Translations under genes and position numbers: made by a program | Shown here: piece after piece, positions 39,703-52,565 of the stretch | Layout of the letters: each line of letters starts with the position of its first letter | How positions within the stretch are numbered: position 1 is the stretch's first letter | Notes under the pieces: model-generated | Told to the model about the DNA's origin: nothing | Database searches by the model: none | Seen by the model: the letters and a program-made list of their open reading frames with translations, nothing else | Source of the DNA: Brugia malayi | Lineage: Eukaryota > Nematoda > Chromadorea > Rhabditida > Onchocercidae | Direction: 5' to 3' | Assembly: GCF_000002995.4 (NCBI RefSeq) | Contig: NW_025062477.1 | Span: forward strand, 8,590,649-8,654,648 | DNA: 64,000 bases

Positions 39703-42700
39703 ATGGCACTATCAGAAGAAGTGATCGCACGACGACTTAGAGCCGTCGATCAGACTTCAGAATCGATTCAGACAACATCCATGTGGATACTACATCATCG
39801 CGACTTAGCTTCACAATTCGTGAACTGCTGGACTGAAGTATTTAGAACTGGTAAAATTCTTAAGTTTTTTTGTGGTGATTTGGGCAGGAAATTTAGTTAT
39901 TCATCAGCTTTTCTTGAAACTCAAATTTTTATTATAATAAAACATGGCAAAGGAAGAATGCTTACAAATTCTATAGTCCAAAAATTAATAGCAATTTGAA
40001 AATTTCGTATTTTCTGCATAAATTCAGTGATCCTGAATTTACTACTTTAAGGGTCTTCAGTCTACGGTAAGACCTAAGTTAATAGATGAAATTATTATGA
40101 AATTAAATTTTGTGCAATTTATTATGCCTCAATAATCAAATATTCATAGCACTAATGCAAACATTACCAAGATACGTCGTTTCTCTTCCGTAACTCCATT
40201 TTGGAGCATTCCAGTGCATTAATCGTGATATTCCTCAGAAGTTTTATGATTATAATTTTGATTATTCCTGATTATTTTTCGTTTGATTTCCAATTCACTG
40301 TTTCATCGGTTTCATCAATTGCAATTTTCCTGATAACATTGTTTTGATTCTGCTTTACTCTCTAAATGCTATGTCGACAAGAAAGAAACAGTCATCATTA
40401 GCTTATTTTTGACTCAAAGTATATAATGCCAGTAGGACTTAATGAAATGCTGACATTATTGCTACAAAAGAAGTGCTGTTACACATTATCTTTCATCTCT
40501 GCTCCATTCCTTTCATAATTTATCGCAACTTATTTTTAGTTAGTGTTCGCAACTTGATTTTCTTGACATATAAATTACTGATTGTCTGAAATAACTTTTG
40601 TTCCTTTTCCAGTGTAGATTCTTTGAGCTTTCAATGTAGATTCTTTCAGGTAGCGATCCTTTACAAATTGCTCTGTTTTACGTAGCAAATGATGTCTGTC
40701 AGAAAGCAAAGAAAAAGAGTGACTCACATGCCTTACTTCAAGCATTTGCATCACACTGGGTCAATGCCATTTCGTATTCCAGGTACTTTTGTCTTTGAAA
40801 TAAATTTTAAATGGTCTCAACATAATGAAAAACATTCTCAAAATAATTTTATAAATTTTACTAATGTTAGGACTATTAGATTAAAGTTTGAGTATTTTTC
40901 GTATTCATTTTCTTGCCATTTTAGAAATATTAAAGCACTTTGGATTGAATTTTTTGTACATATATTTACTTTCCACTATTTTTTTTTTTGAAGCTTTATT
41001 ATGATTTTTTTTTCAAGCAGTAGAATGAAGTAGTATATATTTTTTGGAAAAAAAAGTTTGATAATTGATAGCTGTAAATATGAAGTCCAGCTTATATCAG
41101 TCAGTTGTGTCCCAATTTTAGAGGTAGTGAAAACGTTCAGAAAGCTGTTAGTAGAATACTTGATATATTCGAAGAACGTCAAATTTATTCAAAATCGCAG
41201 CTAGCTGATATGCGTGCTGCACAAAGTAAGTATTAAAGCACCTGATCTTTCTGTATGTCGTAATTAGAACGTCTCGAATTCAGTAAAGGATATATGGACT
41301 TGTGCTGCTTCAAAAGATGTGATATTTGTTCTGGAGGGGTATGAGGCTTTTTTTTTTCTTGATTTTAAAAGTAATTCAAGTTGAGAATCGTCATTAATAT
41401 GGTGAAGCTCGTATAATTCGGATAAATCTCCTAGTCCTGGTGTTTAAATTCATTGTAGATTTTCAAAATAATTAGTTCAGATGACAACAATGAATTGGAA
41501 GACAATACGCTAATTGATTTCGATATCGGATACCTAATACGTGATGTTGAGGGTTATCATAAAGGAAATTTGGTTATGGAACGTGCAAGAGAGCTACTTT
41601 CCAGAAGCGACTTCAATTTTAAAAATAAAATAAAGAGTCGGATGAAAGGTGAGGAAATTTTTCAAATGATATTAGCTTTATGGACTTAGTTTGTTATTAC
41701 TGGTACCATGATAAAATGTTAAGCATTAAGTATCATCAAATATTAAGTTGAGCTCAAAGTGCATTTTGATGATATTTAAATGATTGCATTAATTTTAAAA
41801 TATTAAATTAAAGTTTTTCAGTTCTTTGCATTTGCAGATCGCCGAGATGGTGAAAAATTCATGGGAGAAATTGAACAGTCTTACACAAAGCTAACAGATT
41901 TTTTCGGTGCATTAGCAAAGCACCGCAAACGTGGGCAGCATCTTCTGGCTGAAATTGAACGAGCCAAACGTTGCTTTACTTTGCAACTGCGGGATGTGAC
42001 TGTTGTGGAAGATGTACGCAGTTCATTTTTGTGATTTGCATAAAAGACTTTTTATATTTTGTTTTTTAAAATAGGCGGAAGACCGTAGTGCTTCAAGTCC
42101 TAGTATTTAAATTTTATCATCAAATTATACTCTTTTAGTTACAAATTTGATATAAAATTTTAATTGGCATTATCAGTTATTTTTTCAGGCTTATCAAAAA
42201 TTTGGTGCTGGGATTGATGAAGTTTGTACAGAAGTGGAGGAAATGCTAAAAACAAGTGTTTATCCAGGTGCTTCTCCTCCACGTGATGCTCCCTCACCAA
42301 CAGCCAATGATGATCCATTTAGGGAGGGTGTCGAAATTGCATTCAAGCGTAAGTTTTAAGAATTTATTTATAACGATTCACTTATAAAACTTTTTTTTGA
42401 TAAGATATAATTGTATTCAAAGTGTATTGTCCATTGTTTGGAATTTCAGACTCATTTCTAGTTATCTTTCTGCTTGTTTACTATGTCCTAATGAAAACAG
42501 TTGCAGAAATGAGAGGACCACAGTGCGGTTCTAGCTCATTACTGCCACTACCAAAGCTGGTACCGTCCAAAGAGGAACCTGTTGTTACACCCGGTAAATA
42601 TTAATCTTTCTCTGCATATCGAACTTGAAATCTCAGTTACTTCAGATCAAAATAATATATCATTTGTCTTCCTTTCAGTCAAATGTTCTAGTTTTTGTTT

Positions 42701-44413
42701 TGAGAATTTTATAAAGATAACTGATAATTAATTCAAGATTTTCAATATTCGGTGATAAGAGAAACTTTAGATTCATTTCAAACCGATCAGTCATTCAGAG
42801 GTTCGACGCATGTGTTGAAAATGATAGAAGGAATCCGAGCAAATGAGGTAATGTTTCCTCCGTGTTTATATTTTTCTTTTATTTTACTTTTATGTTCATT
42901 AATTAAATCAAAAAATGCTAGGTGTCGAACTGTGATGTGATTAAAAGTTATCATACTCCATAACGTTGGAGCTAGTTCAAACAGGTCGTTACCATTGTAG
43001 CTAACAGGAAATTTTACTTCTTATGTATTATATCAAAAAAGTCTTAGTAGTGCGTTGATGCATTTCTTCTGTATTCACTATCATTTATACTTTTTCTAAC
43101 TGAATACCCATTGTATGATCAAATATCAAATAGAAGCTCGTTTTTAGACATCAAGAACAAATTCACCATCATCAGTTGTATCCGATCCACGACTTGTGTC
43201 TTCAATTGTTGGATGCTTATCATCAGCCGAGTCTACTACTACAGTTTCTACTTCATCCTTTGCACTGTTATCGCAGGCTTCTTCATCTAACTTGTTACTG
43301 TCATCTGGACCTCCAAATCAACCTCAGGTATCCCAGATACCATCGTTACAATTCGTTAGTTCTCCATCACTTTCCGGAGTAGCGTCGATTCAAGACATAC
43401 AGACGACACTATCTAATGGCAATCTTCCACAATGGATGCATGATTTATCGTCGAATTTTTCTGCTTCATTACCCACCGCTGCACCAGGTAGTGTGGTAGA
43501 TGTTGCATCTATTTCTGGTACAACAAATTCTCTCCAAACACCAATTATTTCTAGTCAATTACATGGTAACCAGATAGCAAACACAGTGGCAATTCCTTCC
43601 TCCATTCTTGGAAGCCAACCATCATCACAAAATACCAATCCGCATACCACACATCCTGTAATGTTGCCGCCACCTCCACCGAATGTGCGTCCATCGCTGG
43701 GAGTATTACCATTAAACAATTATGTGCCTGCTGCAGTGTCACCTTATACTGTGATGTCCACAACTTCCACCCCTTCACCAGCAAAAATTCCATTTCCTCC
43801 TGGCTCTTTTACTGTACCACCTCCAAGATCCTTAATTGTGCCACCACCAAATTCCTTAAATATACCTCCACCTAATGTTATGGACTGTCCACCGCCTGGC
43901 AATTTTTCTCTAACCACAAGCAGTTTCGCTTCGGCTACTCCTTTAGTTTCATGTACATTTTCTTCACCGTCTCCATCAAGCTCTAATTCTACTACAGTAG
44001 CTTCAGCTACTGGTTTAGTTTCCAGAAAACCGTTAACAAATGGTGGCAACAGCAACAGTATTGTTGATTCAGCAAAAGTTAATGGTGATTTACACCATGA
44101 ATCCAGAAAGCAGTTCGAAAATTATGGTGGCACGTTGGATAGCCGTGGAGATCGGCGGTCATTTGGTGGATTTTGTGGAAGCGATGACATTGGCATTGGT
44201 CGTGGAGGTTTGCGGGATCCACGTGGACGTGATCGAGATCGTGAACGCAATGGTAATCGAGGATTACAACAACAACAGCTTCATAATAACGGTGGTAGGC
44301 GTTATTGTAGTGATAATCGTAATCGCATGCTTCGTTATAGAGATTATGATGATGATCGTCGATATCGGCGTTACGAACCACCGCACGATGATTTTAATCG
44401 TAATCGGAGATAA
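39703..44413 (+). CDS. RPRD2: RPRD2-like protein: CID domain plus long Pro/Ser-rich tail
   Basis: Nuclear protein whose N-terminal CID binds the phosphorylated C-terminal domain of RNA polymerase II. Nine exons join in phase: 39703-39850, 40652-40782, 41122-41225, 41481-41648, 41838-42013, 42189-42348, 42507-42593, 42738-42847 and 43148-44413. The CID covers exons 1-3 with the signatures SIQTTSMWILHHRDLASQFV, IALFYVANDVCQKAKKK and VSRILDIFEERQIYSKSQL. A coiled-coil region follows (YTKLTDFFGALAKHRKRGQH, then VEDAYQKFGAGIDEVCTEVE), placed as in vertebrate RPRD2. The last exon (422 codons) is Ser/Thr/Pro-rich with repeated PPP and PPPNSL-type motifs and ends in an Arg/Asp/Tyr- and Gly-rich tail (RGGLRDPRGRDRDRERNG, then RYRDYDDDRRYRR). 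The tail resembles RNA-binding or condensate-forming regions. RPRD1 proteins lack such a tail, so RPRD2 is the better match. Confidence 0.85.
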
Positions 44414-46621
44414 ACGTGTTTTATTTTTTTTTTTCTTATTTTTTTTTTTTTTTTATATTTTGAAACATTTAAAAATGTGAGAACTTCGGCCAATAATTGG
44501 AATCTTTAATTGATTTAAAGTGGTTGTAATTTTGCAGTGTATTTATTCTTCCTGATATGTTTTAAGCAATTTCAGATGAGTTCATCGTTTTGTATTTGTT
44601 TGAATATAAAAGTTATTCGATTCTTGATTCCAGAGAATTCTAGAGCATTATTAGTTATCTGTATATTTTTTATTTTTCGGTGTCTGTGCTTTTCTTAATT
44701 CGTCTAGTGGAATTTACGTTATTTTGATTTGTTACTTTAACTTTGAATAGTGTGTAAGCCACTGCATTATTTAATCTGAGAATCCATTTCCTCTTTCAAG
44801 ATATTAATCGCTTTTTCTTGTTCCATTCTTATGTTGTATTCGAATCTTTTCATGGCAACACAGGAATTTGCTGTCATGAGGTAAGGCTATGCTGTTGGTA
44901 AATACTTTAGCACAAATGGATCAAATTACAAGAAAGCGGAATTTGTATGGCGGAATATTGTACATAAAAGCATTTATTATAAGATATAGTACGTGTGAGG
45001 TGTAGGTCAGAATTTGTTGATAACTGATAATAAAAACAGCATGCATAGTTTTCATTTTTTTTTTCTCGCATTTGGGATTAGATTGATCTGCCTCTTATCG
45101 TTTAAAGGAGTTGAACCGATGTATCACGTATATAAGCACATGAATATTTTGTATCTCATTCTAATCATGGATGACAGATGAATTCAAGATTCAGTAATTG
45201 GTAGAAAGAAAGCTGCAGCATTATGCTCATTTTTCTGTTCATATCTACGTTTCTTGTAACGTTATTAATGTGAAATAATTCGTGTTATTTAGAAATATTG
45301 TAAGAACAATCATTTTTCTCGCTCTTCTTTACATGCTGAAAATGTCTTTATTCACTTTCCATTCCTGATGTCTTCTTATACTGGATGGGTTGTTAGTGGC
45401 TGCTGCTATTGTTTATAGAGTGTTTTGTCGTCATTAAATCTCATTCGTTCTATTTTAACTACTTTTCTGGCTTGTTAGGGAGAAGTTGAAGTCAGTGAGA
45501 GGGTAGAGCACATGCAGCTTCAGAAAAAACCTCACTCGGGTATGGGGGAGAAAGATATTCTGTCAGTTTGCAACAAACGCTTTCATAATCAATTTTTTTT
45601 TTTTTTTTTCAAGGTTCACCTTTCACTGACAGAAATTCAACTTTTTGAGGATTGGTTCGATGGAAAAATTAATAAGGACTACAAAACATGAACAGGAAAT
45701 GGAGAGCTCCCGAAGTTTGCTTACAGAGATCTAAAATTTGATTGCTGGCAAATTGCACAGATTGCACTGTTCGGTGGGTTTTGTGCTATAAAAAATGAGA
45801 ATTTTAAATTGGCGCTGCGCTTCGCCAAGTTGGCGCTATGCCAGGGACGAGGTTATTCTCATTTCTTGAAGCTAATACTTCGTTGCTTTGTGAATGGTTC
45901 CGGTTTTCTTCGCAGGTTTTGCAAGAGTTTTATTTCAGGTTCCGATTTGGGGAAGTCTATCACACAAATCCGTATTCACATAAATACATCCTTCACATCG
46001 GTAAGACTGAATACTTGTTGAAGGCGGAAAAGTAAGGGATGAAATGAGGACAATCTTTAGCCTCTGCATTTGGCCTGTTTTGTACATTCTAGAGATAGGT
46101 GGAAGTATTTTTATACAATGTCCTCATGTAATTTCCTCGCATCATTACCATCTACTGTTTTAATTCAGTGGTTGCATTAGTTGTTTGTGCGAGTTCCTCA
46201 TAATTTTTATTTATTGGGAGAAATGCCTAATACATCCATTTGGAGGAGAGTGCCTCTTTTCATTTAGTGTGTTATTGTGAAAAAATGAAAACATAAATTG
46301 TTGACATAGTTAAGAAAGAGAAAGCAACATATTCACATAACATTGATGAGGTACTTGGAGAGATCACTTTTTATTACTCTATTAGTCTTTATTATTCATT
46401 TCATACCAATAATATGATCTAACTTCAAAGTGCTCATAGATGTAGGGACTTCGAAGTTGGTTCATGTTATCTTAAAAAGCTTTTGTTCTTAGTAGTCGTG
46501 ATTGGTACAACCCTTCGTGATATTAGTTAGCAAAGTTTATTTTTGTTTATGTAGATGTAACGGTTCTGAAGAGACTAAACGATTTAAAATCTGATTTTTT
46601 CATTTATAGCTGAGTGTCAAA
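44414..46621. other. Intergenic: RPRD2-like 3' UTR and TIM23 upstream region
   Basis: T-rich runs follow the RPRD2 stop. A GC-richer piece at 45805-45845 forms a short hairpin (TTGGCG...CGCCAA) and has two TTGGCGC words resembling an E2F half-site. From 46028 on, the sequence is shared with the inverted copy at 50128-51361. No exon is supported; the open frames at 45809-46035 are short and without context. Confidence 0.4.
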
Positions 46622-47262
46622 ATGGTTTGGCCGTTTAATTCAACAAAGCCTCCGCTTTCTTCATCGCCTAACTCTTCGCATTCAGAGACGCAGTCAACTT
46701 CATTGCCTGATTTAGCAGTGATTGATTCAGCAGTATCTGACTTAAGTGACGCTTTGGGTTCTGGTAGAGATAGTACAAATATGATCAGTTTAGATAGATC
46801 TCCTATATTTGCGTTAGATCAGTTGAAGCAAGCTGGCGTACCATTTGAGAAACAGCTGTCGCCATACTTACAGATGGATCCTACCGTTTTCCGGGAATCT
46901 ACTCCTCAGTAAGTTGTAAGACGTTAAATACGCTTTGTTTCCATTTTTCTTTTTATTTATTTATTTTCGTTTTCGAAAGTGAATTTTAGTTGTTAAGATC
47001 TAAAAGATTCAACAGTTTTATTTCGATAAATTTCTCTCTAATAATTTTATTTCGATATCAAATCCTTAAACTTAACTTTCATTTAAGTGGAAAAACTGTA
47101 AGAAAATGATGTGAAACTCTTTTGTTAACAAAACGCTATTTAAGTGCTATAACAGATGTATTTTCATGTATATTGTTCCTGGTGAATCGAAAGGAGAATT
47201 AGAATTTGCAATGGGACGGATTGGATGGGCTGTTTTGGGCGGCTATGCATTGGGTAGTGTGC
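46028..47262 (+). repeat. Source segment of the TIM23 5'-end duplication (copy A)
   Basis: This ~1235-bp segment spans about 594 bp upstream of TIM23, exon 1, intron 1 and the first ~105 bases of exon 2. It is found inverted at 50128-51361 (copy C) with near identity; the 96-codon open frame of exon 1 translates identically in both. Its first ~190 bp also occur, more diverged, in direct orientation at 49930-50127 (copy B). Confidence 0.9.
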
Positions 47263-47936
47263 GCGGTATTCTGCCAGAATTGCGGAATCCTAATACGAGG
47301 CAGTTGGTGAGGACTGATTTCGCTTTTTTTTTGTAGTAGGTACACTCGGAAATTTGGGTTGATCCATATAATCTCTAATTTTCTCTTTCTCTTTTCCTTT
47401 TTTTTTTTTTTTTTTTTTTTTAAACTAAAGTGCGAAAGATCATCTTAACGGTTGATCTTCCAGAATCTTTTGAATTACAAATATTCGCTCAAAATTTTAT
47501 ATTTCATGTTTTAGCCTCTTAAACCGTTTATGACGCGTTTGATGAATTCCTCAGTGAAACACGGCAGTGGTTTTGCTCATCCTGCTGGTTCTATCGTATT
47601 CATATTCTCTCTTGCTGATATGATTTTTGGAAAATTACGTGCGAAAGATGACCTTAATGCTGTTGGTAAGACTTTATTAATCAGTAAGTGCGAAATGTTG
47701 GTAACACTAGTATGAATATTCTTGCTTACAATGAAATTTGAATTGTGCTCTTTTTAGCTGCTGGTGCAGTTACTGGAGGGCTGTTTCGATGTGCACGTGG
47801 TTTACACGCTTCAATGGTTGGGGCGGGTATTGGGGTATTTGCTGCTTTTATTTGGTTGCTGAGTGATCAAGATAGCCGAAATAGATTATGGGAAATGCGA
47901 AAGCACTTGACCGGCAAACAAGATTATAGTTATTGA
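46622..47936 (+). CDS. timm-23: Mitochondrial import inner membrane translocase subunit TIM23
   Basis: Channel subunit of the presequence translocase in the mitochondrial inner membrane. Four exons join in phase: 46622-46908, 47156-47306, 47515-47665 and 47758-47936, giving 255 residues. The N-terminal ~100 residues are the Ser-rich intermembrane-space domain (SPYLQMDPTVFRESTPQ near its end). The four-helix Tim17/Tim22/Tim23 fold follows: ESKGELEFAMGRIGWAVLGG, GSVRGILPELRN, GSGFAHPAGSIVFIFSLADM and AAGAVTGGLFRCARGLHASM, with Gly-rich membrane helices and a short C-terminus ending KQDYSY. The length is normal for the family. Exon 1 with its upstream region is duplicated in inverted orientation 3.5 kb downstream. 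Confidence 0.95.
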
Positions 47937-48716
47937 TTTGAATTCCAATTTAGTGAAGTGTTGATCAAAGTTTAATATTCTTCTGGACCTGAAATTTTTT
48001 TAGTATGTGGATAGTTAAAAGTTTTCGATTATTACTCCAGTTTTTTTTGTAAAGTAGTTTTATTTTTTGAAATGAAATAAATTATCTTGTGCATGGTCAG
48101 TTTCTTGTTGTATTACTTTTCCATAAATGAAGTTTTTTGTAGGACAAGTAGTCTTCTTTTGTATTAGGATGGTAGGATATAATGTTTTCATAGGATATGA
48201 TGTGATTGAGAGCTTTCATATGTCGTACTGAATGAGAAAGATGTGTCATGATACGTGGGGTGTTTGAATCTTGTAGCTTAAGGTCAAATTGGACTTTCGT
48301 ATGCTCAAAAGAAAATGAATAAATTGATGGAGAACTTAAAAAATTTCAATGAACCGAATTAAGTGAGTGCGAGAGAGCAACCAGACCATAACTTGCTCGT
48401 ACAAAAAACTAAGACAAAGATTTTAAAACCTTATATAGTGGACATTGACTTACAACAAGCGCATGATTACACTGAGTAAAAAACTTTTACAATATTTCGA
48501 CATTGCAAGAAAATTTGTTGCAATAAAAGAATACTTTAGCATATTAAAAAATGCACATAACAGCTGAAAATTTCCAGAAAAGCAGATAAGCTCAGCTATA
48601 ACAGGAAGGTGAGTGTTAGAATAATTACTTGCATGAGATGCAATTTGAAACACTTGTATTTCTTTAATGAATGTTCAATCAAGACAAATTTTAATATTAT
48701 GGATTAATATAATTAT
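47937..48716. other. TIM23 3' region
   Basis: An AATAAA-like signal (GAAATAAATTATC) at about 48072 is a plausible polyadenylation site. Nothing else was recognised up to the left edge of the palindrome. Confidence 0.45.
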
Positions 48717-49633
48717 ATTCGATATATAATATAATTTATTTGGAGGTTCGCGAGACTTATTTGTCACTTTCGCGATATATAATATAATGCGTTTGGTCTA
48801 ATTTAAAGCAAACTGTGATTGTAAAATGAGGATTTGCTTACTTAAGATAAATGTTACTATTGTATTCTCATGTTTTCAAAAGAAAAACTGAAAATAAATA
48901 ATTGAACGTAGTTCCGCCGAATCAACTTTATCTACATATTCCGATGTTTTTCCTATTGTGGTCACATAGAAATTGATACTGTACTTGCGTAAAATATCAC
49001 TGGAAAAAAATTAATTTTGTTACTAATAATAACAAAAGGCATTTCATTTCTCTGATAATTATAATCAAAAACATCGTAAGATGAATGTCAATCAGTTCAT
49101 TACTTTAGGGATTTCACCGAAATCTATTTTACTAATAGTAAATGAAGAAATAAAATAAAAACTTCCTTAATAAAGATCATTTTTTGAACACATAAAAATA
49201 ACTACCTATATTCGTTATCAAACATTATGCTCTCAGTTGATCATTTGGATATTCTCAGTTAATCATTTGGCTTGAAATCTTATTGAAGATTTAAAAATTT
49301 TCCTCAGATATATTATATAAAATGCGTAAATGTGGGATGAAATTTTACGTCATTTCAAATTCTACTATTTGTCAAACAATAGTAAACAAATGTCGCATTG
49401 AAACAGACACAATATGATGTTTGTACTAGTCATCGATTCCGTTCAGCATCTGTTTATTTCGTCGAAATTTGTTCCTATTCTAGACTGATCGATATTTGTG
49501 TCGTTATGTTCTTCAACCTGCAAAGCCGGAAGTAAGTCATAGAAGGTTCGGGATTTTTGATCTGATCAGTTTCTGATATCGGTCACTGTTTGCTGTTAGT
49601 ATCGCAAACATGCTCCCCTGCAGAACGGTGAGC

Positions 49634-49929
49634 TGAATTTTCCGCTTCCCTCTCCTCCTCCCTTCCCTCCCCCTCTCCTCTCCCACTTCTCCCTCCTTTC
49701 TCTCTACCTTCTCTTTCTCCCTTCCCTCCTCTCCCCTCTTCTCCTGCCCTCTCTACCCCTCCCCTCCGTCTTCTCTCGTGTCCTCTCCATCTCTCCTCTC
49801 TCCCTCTTTCACCCTCCTCTTCTCTAACTCCCTCCTTCCTCTTTCCCTCCTCTCCTCCCTCCCCCTTCTCCTCTCCATCTCTCTTCTCTCCCTCTTTCTC
49901 TCTTCTCTTCCTCCTCTCTCCCCTCTTCT
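49634..49929 (+). repeat. Polypyrimidine (CT)-rich tract, left palindrome arm
   Basis: Almost pure C/T for about 300 bases with irregular CCCTC/TCTCC units and very few purines. The complementary GA-rich tract is at 51361-51656. Such mirror-like homopurine-homopyrimidine DNA can form triplexes and stall replication. Open frames predicted here are compositional artefacts. Confidence 0.9.
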
Positions 49930-50127
49930 AAAAGTAAGGGATGAAATGAGGACAATCTTCAGCCCCTGCATTTGGCCTGTTTTGTACATTCTAGAGATAG
50001 GTGGAAGTATTTTTATACAGGGAACGATGTCCTCATGTAATTTAATTCCTCGCATCATTACCATCTACTGTTTTAATTCAGTGGTTGCATTATTTGTGCG
50101 AGTTCCTCATAATTTTTATTTGTTGGC
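49930..50127 (+). repeat. Copy B of the TIM23 upstream segment (direct, diverged)
   Basis: Matches 46028-46215 in the same orientation with several substitutions and small insertions (for example an extra GGAACG near 50020). It stops abruptly at about 50127, where inverted copy C begins. Confidence 0.85.
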
Positions 50128-51361
50128 GCACTGCCCAATGCATAGCCGCCCAAAACAGCCCATCCAATCCGTCCCATTGCAAATTCTAATTCTCCTTTCG
50201 ATTCACCAGGAACAATATACATGAAAATACATCTGTTATAGCACTTAAATAGCGTTTTGTTAACAAAAGAGTTTCACATCATTTTCTTACAGTTTTTCCA
50301 CTTAAATGAAAGTTAAGTTTAAGGATTTGATATCGAAATAAAATTATTAGAGAGAAATTTATCGAAATAAAACTGTTGAATCTTTTAGATCTTAACAACT
50401 AAAATTCACTTTCGAAAACGAAAATAAATAAATAAAAAGAAAAATGGAAACAAAGCGTATTTAACGTCTTACAACTTACTGAGGAGTAGATTCCCGGAAA
50501 ACGGTAGGATCCATCTGTAAGTATGGCGACAGCTGTTTCTCAAATGGTACGCCAGCTTGCTTCAACTGATCTAACGCAAATATAGGAGATCTATCTAAAC
50601 TGATCATATTTGTACTATCTCTACCAGAACCCAAAGCGTCACTTAAGTCAGATACTGCTGAATCAATCACTGCTAAATCAGGCAATGAAGTTGACTGCGT
50701 CTCTGAATGCGAAGAGTTAGGCGATGAAGAAAGCGGAGGCTTTGTTGAATTAAACGGCCAAACCATTTTGACACTCAGCTATAAATGAAAAAATCAGATT
50801 TTAAATCGTTTAGTCTCTTCAGAACCGTTACATCTACATAAACAAAAATAAACTTTGCTAACTAATATCACGAAGGGTTGTACCAATCACGACTACTAAG
50901 AACAAAAGCTTTTTAAGATAACATGAACCAACTTCGAAGTCCCTACATCTATGAGCACTTTGAAGTTAGATCATATTATTGGTATGAAATGAATAATAAA
51001 GACTAATAGAGTAATAAAAAGTGATCTCTCCAAGTACCTCATCAATGTTATGTGAATATGTTGCTTTCTCTTTCTTAACTATGTCAACAATTTATGTTTT
51101 CATTTTTTCACAATAACACACTAAATGAAAAGAGGCACTCTCCTCCAAATGGATGTATTAGGCATTTCTCCCAATAAATAAAAATTATGAGGAACTCGCA
51201 CAAACAACTAATGCAACCACTGAATTAAAACAGTAGATGGTAATGATGCGAGGAAATTACATGAGGACATTGTATAAAAATACTTCCACCTATCTCTAGA
51301 ATGTACAAAACAGGCCAAATGCAGAGGCTAAAGATTGTCCTCATTTCATCCCTTACTTTTA
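50128..51361 (-). pseudogene. Inverted, truncated copy of TIM23 (promoter region, exon 1, intron 1, start of exon 2)
   Basis: On the minus strand, ATG at 50766 opens a 96-codon frame identical in translation to that at the start of TIM23 (from 46622), with the same GTAAGT donor, intron and acceptor. Exon 2 then stops at the breakpoint near 50128, after about 35 codons. The copy lacks exons 3-4, hence most membrane helices, and cannot make TIM23. It keeps about 595 bp of upstream sequence, so it may be transcribed. The complete identity of the translated part points to a recent event, gene conversion or an assembly duplication. Confidence 0.9.
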
Positions 51362-51656
51362 GAAGAGGGGAGAGAGGAGGAAGAGAAGAGAGAAAGAGGG
51401 AGAGAAGAGAGATGGAGAGGAGAAGGGGGAGGGAGGAGAGGAGGGAAAGAGGAAGGAGGGAGTTAGAGAAGAGGAGGGTGAAAGAGGGAGAGAGGAGAGA
51501 TGGAGAGGACACGAGAGAAGACGGAGGGGAGGGGTAGAGAGGGCAGGAGAAGAGGGGAGAGGAGGGAAGGGAGAAAGAGAAGGTAGAGAGAAAGGAGGGA
51601 GAAGTGGGAGAGGAGAGGGGGAGGGAAGGGAGGAGGAGAGGGAAGCGGAAAATTCA
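51361..51656 (+). repeat. Polypurine (GA)-rich tract, right palindrome arm
   Basis: Reverse complement of the CT-rich tract at 49634-49929. Predicted Arg/Glu-rich open frames across it are low-complexity artefacts. Confidence 0.9.
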
Positions 51657-52565
51657 GCTCACCGTTCTGCAGGGGAGCATGTTTGCGATACTAACAGCAA
51701 ACAGTGACCGATATCAGAAACTGATCAGATCAAAAATCCCGAACCTTCTATGACTTACTTCCCGCTTTGCAGGTTGAAGAACATAACGACACAAATATCG
51801 ATCAGTCTAGAATAGGAACAAATTTCGACGAAATAAACAGATGCTGAACGGAATCGATGACTAGTACAAACATCATATTGTGTCTGTTTCAATGCGACAT
51901 TTGTTTACTATTGTTTGACAAATAGTAGAATTTGAAATGACGTAAAATTTCATCCCACATTTACGCATTTTATATAATATATCTGAGGAAAATTTTTAAA
52001 TCTTCAATAAGATTTCAAGCCAAATGATTAACTGAGAATATCCAAATGATCAACTGAGAGCATAATGTTTGATAACGAATATAGGTAGTTATTTTTATGT
52101 GTTCAAAAAATGATCTTTATTAAGGAAGTTTTTATTTTATTTCTTCATTTACTATTAGTAAAATAGATTTCGGTGAAATCCCTAAAGTAATGAACTGATT
52201 GACATTCATCTTACGATGTTTTTGATTATAATTATCAGAGAAATGAAATGCCTTTTGTTATTATTAGTAACAAAATTAATTTTTTTCCAGTGATATTTTA
52301 CGCAAGTACAGTATCAATTTCTATGTGACCACAATAGGAAAAACATCGGAATATGTAGATAAAGTTGATTCACTACGTTCAATTATTTATTTTCAGTTTT
52401 TCTTTTGAAAACATGAGAATACAATAGTAACATTTATCTTAAGTAAGCAAATCCTCATTTTACAATCACAGTTTGCTTTAAATTAGACCAAACGCATTAT
52501 ATTATATATCGCGAAAGTGACAAATAAGTCTCGCGAACCTCCAAATAAATTATATTATATATCGA

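Noticed and set aside
43551..44381. Antisense open frames within the last exon of the RPRD2-like gene
   Set aside because: Shadows of a long, biased-composition coding exon on the plus strand.
49753..51537. Open frames rich in Arg/Glu or Ser/Leu/Pro over the CT and GA tracts
   Set aside because: They are produced by low-complexity homopurine/homopyrimidine sequence and have no splice or start context.
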